From Pelomonas caseinilytica (GTDB taxonomy: Bacteria > Pseudomonadota > Gammaproteobacteria > Burkholderiales > Burkholderiaceae_C), in contig NZ_JAJTWT010000006.1 of assembly GCF_021353235.1 (NCBI RefSeq), positions 186,001-250,000 on the forward strand: DNA of 64,000 bases. The letters are read 5' to 3'. Shown in pieces: positions 60,190 through 64,000 of the stretch (within the stretch, counting starts at the first letter, position 1; each line of letters starts with the position of its first letter). A program made the position numbers and the translations under genes. Below the pieces are notes generated by a model. That model saw only the letters and a list, made by a program, of their open reading frames with translations, had not been told where the DNA came from and searched no databases.

Positions 60190-61011
60190 ATGAGCAACGC
60201 CCCCATCCGCGCCGTGCTGGCCGACGACGAACGCCTGATGCGCGAGCAATTGCGCAGCCGATTGACCGAGGTCTGGCCCGAGCTGGACATCGTCGCCGAG
60301 GCCAAGAACGGCCTGGAGGCGGTGGAGCTGACCCGCGAGCACAAGCCCGACCTGGTCTTCCTCGACATCCGCATGCCGGGGCTGACCGGCGTCGAGGCGG
60401 CCCGCCAGATCGCCCAGCTTCCCGAGGACGACGACTGGCTGGTGCCGGAAATCGTCTTCATCACGGCTTACGACCAGTACGCCGTCGAGGCCTTCGAGCA
60501 GGGCGTGGCCGACTACGTGCTCAAGCCCGCCGAGCGCGAGCGCCTGCAACTGACCGTGGCGCGCATCAAGAAGCGCCTGGCCCAGCGCAGCTCGCCCACG
60601 CCCGACTTCAAGGACAGCGCGCCCGCGCCGCTGCAGCAGCTGCTGCACAAGCTGTCGGCCGGCATGAACCCGGCCGCCAAGCCGCAGTACCTGCAGTGGA
60701 TCCAGGCGACGGTCGGCCAGGCCATCCAGATGATCCCGGTCGAGGACGTGCTCTTCTTCATCAGCGACGAGAAGTACACCCGGGTGCAGACGGCGCGGCT
60801 GGAGGCCCTGATCCGCAAGCCCATCAAGGAGCTGGTCGACGAACTCGACCCCCAGCTCTTCTGGCAGATCCACCGCTCCACCCTCGTCAATGCGCGGGCC
60901 ATCGACGGCATCACCCGCGACTTCCGCGGGCGCCAGTTGGTCGGCGTCAAGGGCCTGACCGAGAAGCTCGAAGTCAGCCGCAGCTACACCCACCTCTTCA
61001 AGGGGATGTAG
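60190..61011 (+). CDS. LytTR family response regulator
   Basis: The 273-residue regulator has a receiver domain (AVLADDERLMREQ, phospho-acceptor Asp59 in LVFLDIRMPG, FITAYDQYA, YVLKPAER) and a C-terminal LytTR DNA-binding domain (EDVLFFISDEKYTRV, FWQIHRSTLVNARAIDGI, EVSRSYTHLF). It pairs with the kinase at 58324. The target genes are not evident in the window. Confidence 0.95.
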   Translation: MSNAPIRAVLADDERLMREQLRSRLTEVWPELDIVAEAKNGLEAVELTREHKPDLVFLDIRMPGLTGVEAARQIAQLPEDDDWLVPEIVFITAYDQYAVEAFEQGVADYVLKPAERERLQLTVARIKKRLAQRSSPTPDFKDSAPAPLQQLLHKLSAGMNPAAKPQYLQWIQATVGQAIQMIPVEDVLFFISDEKYTRVQTARLEALIRKPIKELVDELDPQLFWQIHRSTLVNARAIDGITRDFRGRQLVGVKGLTEKLEVSRSYTHLFKGM

Positions 61012-61068
61012 GCGCGCCGCTCCAGCGGCGGGGGCGGCGGCCCCGTGCAACTCGGGTCCAATGGCGGC

Positions 61069-62052
61069 ATGAAACGACCCGCCTGGCTGCCCGACTCCCT
61101 CGTCCTGATGCTGATCGCCACCGTGGCCCTGGCCATGCTGGTGCCGGTGCATGGCCGGGGCGTGGCGGTGCTGGACGTATTGACGCAACTGGCCGTGGCC
61201 CTGCTGTTCTTCCTGCACGGCAGCAAGCTGTCGCGCCAGGCGGTGCTCGAGGGGCTGCTGCACTGGCGGCTGCATGCCCTGGTCTTCGCCGCCACCTTCG
61301 TGCTCTTCCCGCTGCTGGGCCTGGCGCTGCGGCCCTGGCTGGAGCCCCTGGTGGGCTCGACGCTCTACCTGGGCGTGCTCTTCGTCTGCGCCCTGCCGTC
61401 GACGGTGCAGTCGTCCATCGCCTTCACCTCGCTGGCCCGCGGCAACGTCGCGGCGGCCATGTGCAGCGCCTCCACCTCCAACATCCTCGGCATGGCCCTG
61501 ACGCCGCTGCTGATGGCCGCGATGGCCCAGGCCATCGGCGTGTCGGCGGGCGCCGGGGCCGTGCACCTGTCCTGGCACACCTTCGAGGGCATCGTCACCA
61601 CGCTGCTCCTGCCCTTCGTCGCCGGCCAGGCCCTGCAGCGCTGGACGGGGCCCTGGGTGGCTCGCCACCGCGCCTGGATCCGCATCAGCGACCAGGGCAC
61701 CATCCTGCTCGTCGTCTATGGCGCCTTCAGCGCGGCCACGGTGCAGGGCCTGTACCGCCACCTGCCGCTGGCCACGCTGCTGGCCCTGCTGGGCGTCTGC
61801 GCCCTGCTGCTGGCCATCGTCATGCCGCTGCTGACCCTGCTCAGCCGGGCGCTGGGCTTCCCGCGTGAGGACGAGATCGCCATCGTCTTCTGCGGCTCCA
61901 AGAAGACGCTGGCCAGCGGCGTGCCGATGGCCCAGATCCTGTTTGCCGGCCAGGCCGTGGGCCTGCTGGTGCTGCCGCTGATGCTCTTCCACCAGCTGCA
62001 GCTCATGGTGTGCGCGCCGCTGGCGCGGCGCTACGCCCGCCAGGCCGCCTGA
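61069..62052 (+). CDS. Bile acid:sodium symporter-like (YfeH type) transporter
   Basis: The 327-residue protein has nine to ten membrane segments and matches the YfeH branch of the bile acid:sodium symporter fold: LALLFFLHGSKLSRQAVLEG-like start (AVALLFFLHGSKLSRQ), FVCALPSTVQSSIAFTSLAR, AAMCSASTSNILGMALTPLL and FCGSKKTLASGVPMAQILF. Substrate unknown. ATG at 61069 is preferred over GTG at 61045. It ends one base before the convergent fpr gene. Confidence 0.9.
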   Translation: MKRPAWLPDSLVLMLIATVALAMLVPVHGRGVAVLDVLTQLAVALLFFLHGSKLSRQAVLEGLLHWRLHALVFAATFVLFPLLGLALRPWLEPLVGSTLYLGVLFVCALPSTVQSSIAFTSLARGNVAAAMCSASTSNILGMALTPLLMAAMAQAIGVSAGAGAVHLSWHTFEGIVTTLLLPFVAGQALQRWTGPWVARHRAWIRISDQGTILLVVYGAFSAATVQGLYRHLPLATLLALLGVCALLLAIVMPLLTLLSRALGFPREDEIAIVFCGSKKTLASGVPMAQILFAGQAVGLLVLPLMLFHQLQLMVCAPLARRYARQAA

Positions 62053-62829
62053 TTACTGCTCGACGAAGGCGCGCTCGATGACGTAGTCGCCCGGCGTCGT
62101 CGTGCTGCCTTCCTTGAAGTTGCGGATCTCCAGCATCTCCTTCATGTCCTTGAGCAGCGCGGGGCTGCCGCAGAGCATGATGCGGTCTTCCTCGGGGTTG
62201 AGCGGCGGCAGGCCGAGGTCGGCCTGGAGCTTGCCCGTCTGGATCAGGTCGGTGATGCGGCCCATGTTCTTGTAGGGCTCGCGGGTGACCGTGGGGTAGT
62301 AGAGCAGCTGCTCCGAGGCGAACTCGCCCAGGAACTCGTGGCGGGGCAGGTCCACCGTGAGGTGGTCGTGGTAGGCCAGCTCGGCCACCTCGCGCACGCC
62401 ATGCACGACGATGACCTTCTCGAAGCGCTCGTAGGTCACCGGGTCGCGCACGATGCTGATGAAGGGGGCCAGGCCCGTGCCGCTGCCCAGCAGGTACAGG
62501 CGCTTGCCGGGCAGCAGGTAGTCGATCAGCAGCGTGCCCGTGGGCTTGCGGCCGACGATGATCTTGTCGCCCGGCTTGATGTGCTGCAGCCGCGAGGTCA
62601 GCGGGCCGTCGGGCACCTTGATGCTCAGGAACTCGAGGTTCTCCTCGTAGTTGGCGCTGACGATGCTGTAGGCGCGCAGCAGCGGTTTGCCGTTCTCGCC
62701 CTTGAGGCCGATCATCGTGAAGTGGCCGTTGGAAAAACGCAGCGCCTGGTCGCGCGTCGTCGTGAAGCTGAACAGGCGGTCGGTCCAGTGGTGGACGGTC
62801 AGGACGGTCTCTTCGTGGAAGGCACTCAT
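62053..62829 (-). CDS. fpr: Ferredoxin/flavodoxin--NADP+ reductase
   Basis: The 258-residue FAD enzyme has LRAYSIVSANYEENLEFLSI (FAD binding), LTSRLQHIKPGDKIIVGRKP, LYLLGSGTGLAPFISIVRD (NADPH) and the C-terminal VIERAFVEQ. It moves electrons between NADPH and ferredoxin or flavodoxin. fpr is SoxRS-regulated in enterics, and soxR is the next gene upstream here; I see no SoxR box in the 68-base gap before it. Confidence 0.95.
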   Translation of the reverse strand: MSAFHEETVLTVHHWTDRLFSFTTTRDQALRFSNGHFTMIGLKGENGKPLLRAYSIVSANYEENLEFLSIKVPDGPLTSRLQHIKPGDKIIVGRKPTGTLLIDYLLPGKRLYLLGSGTGLAPFISIVRDPVTYERFEKVIVVHGVREVAELAYHDHLTVDLPRHEFLGEFASEQLLYYPTVTREPYKNMGRITDLIQTGKLQADLGLPPLNPEEDRIMLCGSPALLKDMKEMLEIRNFKEGSTTTPGDYVIERAFVEQ

Positions 62830-62897
62830 GGCGGTGTGGTGGCGGGGTTAACCCGGGGATTTTCGCCGGGAACGCGCGACCCGCCGTCGCCAAGGGG

Positions 62898-63389
62898 TCA
62901 ACCCGTGGTTTCGATGCGCAGAAGCCTCGCGCCGGCGCTCGGGCCTGCGGCGCTGTCCTGGGGGTTGTAAAGGGCGCAGGCCTTCAGCGACAGGCAGCCG
63001 CAGCCGATGCAGCCCGTCAGCCGCTGGCGCAGCTGCTGCAAGGCCGCGATGCGCTCGTCCAGCAGCGGCGCCCAGGCGGCCGACAGCCGGGTCCAGTCGG
63101 CCTTGGTGGGCGTGCGCCCCTCGGGAAGGGTGGCGAGCGCCGCCTTGATCTGCGGCAGCGTCAGGCCCACCACCTGGGCGGCGCGGATGAAGGCCACCCG
63201 GCGCAGCACGTGGCGCGGGTACTGCCTGTGGCCGCCCGCACTGCGCGTCCCGGCGATCAGGCCCTCGGCCTCGTAGAAGCGCAACGCGCTCGCGGCCACG
63301 CCCGAGCGCTTGGCCAATTGGCCGATGCCCAGCGGCGCGGCCGCCGCCTTGCCGGGGCTTGACTTCAAGTTCACTTGAACTTCGAGCAT
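62898..63389 (-). CDS. soxR: Redox-sensitive regulator SoxR
   Basis: The 163-residue MerR-family regulator has the DNA-binding part LGIGQLAKRSGVAASALRFY and YPRHVLRRVAFIRAAQ, and the [2Fe-2S] ligands in CIGCGCLSLKACALYNPQD (C-x2-C-x-C-x5-C). It activates target promoters when oxidised by redox-cycling compounds. No soxS is present, as is normal outside enterics. The start shown (ATG at 63389) places a SoxR box in codons 4-9, so the real start may lie slightly downstream at a GTG or TTG. Confidence 0.95.
   Translation of the reverse strand: MLEVQVNLKSSPGKAAAAPLGIGQLAKRSGVAASALRFYEAEGLIAGTRSAGGHRQYPRHVLRRVAFIRAAQVVGLTLPQIKAALATLPEGRTPTKADWTRLSAAWAPLLDERIAALQQLRQRLTGCIGCGCLSLKACALYNPQDSAAGPSAGARLLRIETTG
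63359..63389 (+). promoter_or_regulatory. SoxR box in a long-spacer promoter
   Basis: TTCAAGTTCACTTGAA at 63364-63379 matches the symmetric SoxR operator (consensus around CTCAAGTTAACTTGAG). TTGACT at 63359-63364 and GAGCAT at 63384-63389 give a possible -35 and -10 with the 19-base spacing typical of SoxR targets, firing toward the + gene at 63419. The -10 match is weak. Confidence 0.75.
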
Positions 63390-63418
63390 GCCGCCATGTT
63401 CCCACAACCGAGGCCCGC

Positions 63419-64000
63419 ATGACGACCGCCACCGCCACGCCCGTGCAAGCCACCCTGGCCCAGCTGCACCGCCTGCTCGACGCCGGCCAGGCCTTGTCGC
63501 CGACCTACCGGGGCGAACTCAGCAACCACCTGCCCATGGCCCAGCAGGCCCTGCTGGAGCTGGGCGCCTCGGCGGCGCGGCTGCAGGCCTTCACCGAGCG
63601 CTACGAGGCCCTGCTCGAGCCCCGCGCCGCGACACGGCCGGCGCGCATCGTTCAGGCGCGCGACCTGGGCCGGCCCGACAGCGACAACGCCTGGCGCGCC
63701 CATTTCGCGGGCCGCGTCGCCGCGGTCGGGCCAGGCGAGGCGCTGCGCGAGGCCCTGGCCATGCTGTTGCCCGGTGCCGGTGCCGTCGCCTTCCACGGGT
63801 TGATCCGCACCGCGCATGCCGTGCTCGCAGGCCACGAGGCCGAACTCGCCGCGGGCCTGGCCCACTGGGCCGCGCATTTCATGCCCCTGCCGGCGGCGAC
63901 GCGCCCCGCCGACCTGGCCCTGACGGACTGGCTGGACGCACTCTTGGCCCTGCCGCGCCCCGACGAGCGTGGCGGCCTCATCACCGCCCGCATGCGCGCC
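63419..64000 (+). CDS. Questin-oxidase-like protein, C-terminus outside window
   Basis: The frame is open from ATG at 63419 to the window end (194 codons). LHRLLDAGQALSPTYRGELS, NHLPMAQQALLELGASAARL and YEALLEP match the start of the questin oxidase family (formerly DUF4243), Baeyer-Villiger-like oxygenases acting on anthraquinones in fungi. AVAFHGLIRTAHAVLAGHEAE continues the family pattern. With the SoxR box directly upstream, it is a probable SoxR target that acts on quinone-like redox compounds; this is inference. Confidence 0.75.
   Translation, partial: MTTATATPVQATLAQLHRLLDAGQALSPTYRGELSNHLPMAQQALLELGASAARLQAFTERYEALLEPRAATRPARIVQARDLGRPDSDNAWRAHFAGRVAAVGPGEALREALAMLLPGAGAVAFHGLIRTAHAVLAGHEAELAAGLAHWAAHFMPLPAATRPADLALTDWLDALLALPRPDERGGLITARMRA

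Overview
The window reads as one continuous stretch of a very GC-rich chromosome from a betaproteobacterium, most likely order Burkholderiales and plausibly near Rubrivivax, Roseateles or Ideonella. That placement is an inference from codon use, gene content (alaC, mltA, a SoxR without a SoxS, single-chain indolepyruvate:ferredoxin oxidoreductase, the membrane 'site-specific recombinase' family) and the dispersed intergenic repeats. There is no prophage, insertion sequence, CRISPR array, rRNA or tRNA that I can see. The DNA is densely coded, with many 4-base ATGA stop/start overlaps and several convergent pairs that abut or overlap.

Layout. 0-9.8 kb: a PqqD-like fragment beside a Tat-exported protein, a YpfJ-type metalloprotease, a GSGD-repeat secreted protein, a PAS/degenerate-GGDEF protein, a PafA-like lipoprotein phosphatase, an unknown repeat protein coupled to a crotonase-fold protein, thymidine kinase flanked by two related small CxxCGKH proteins, and a MarR-GNAT pair. 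9.8-17.6 kb: a complete RND efflux operon (alpha/beta-hydrolase-like protein, adaptor, pump, outer-membrane lipoprotein) facing a LysR regulator. 17.6-27.1 kb: ung and the tryptophan cluster trpE-trpG-ltaE-dinB-like-trpD-trpC-ung, then a chalcone-isomerase-like protein, gph and alaC. 27.2-33.5 kb: pseudouridine catabolism (psuK-like, psuG) and a second RND pair (adaptor, pump). 33.5-41.4 kb: low-molecular-weight phosphotyrosine phosphatase, rpe, tag, a periplasmic binding protein, apaG, a large membrane protein, mltA and small conserved proteins. 41.4-50.6 kb: a flavoprotein, a 54-residue basic protein, an EAL/degenerate-GGDEF protein with mgsA, a PEP-mutase-like protein, an EamA exporter, a diguanylate cyclase and an Lrp-type regulator. 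50.8-54.5 kb: indolepyruvate:ferredoxin oxidoreductase preceded by a short ORF that copies its own N-terminus. 54.5-64 kb: a lipoprotein, a DMT transporter, cytochrome b561 with two YceI proteins, a LytS/LytR-type two-component system with a small membrane protein between the partners, a bile-acid-symporter-like protein, fpr, soxR and a questin-oxidase-like gene cut by the window end.

What stands out: (i) the 50-codon coupled leader ORF before the indolepyruvate oxidoreductase; (ii) two families of intergenic hairpin repeats that sit inside operons, including three of the junctions of the trp cluster and one junction of the RND operon; (iii) a 33-base-pair palindrome between rpe and the phosphatase gene; (iv) a hydrolase-like protein heading the RND operon whose nucleophile serine is Glu; (v) the paired CxxCGKH proteins around tdk; and (vi) a SoxR box that lies inside the obvious soxR reading frame, 40 bases upstream of a divergent redox gene.
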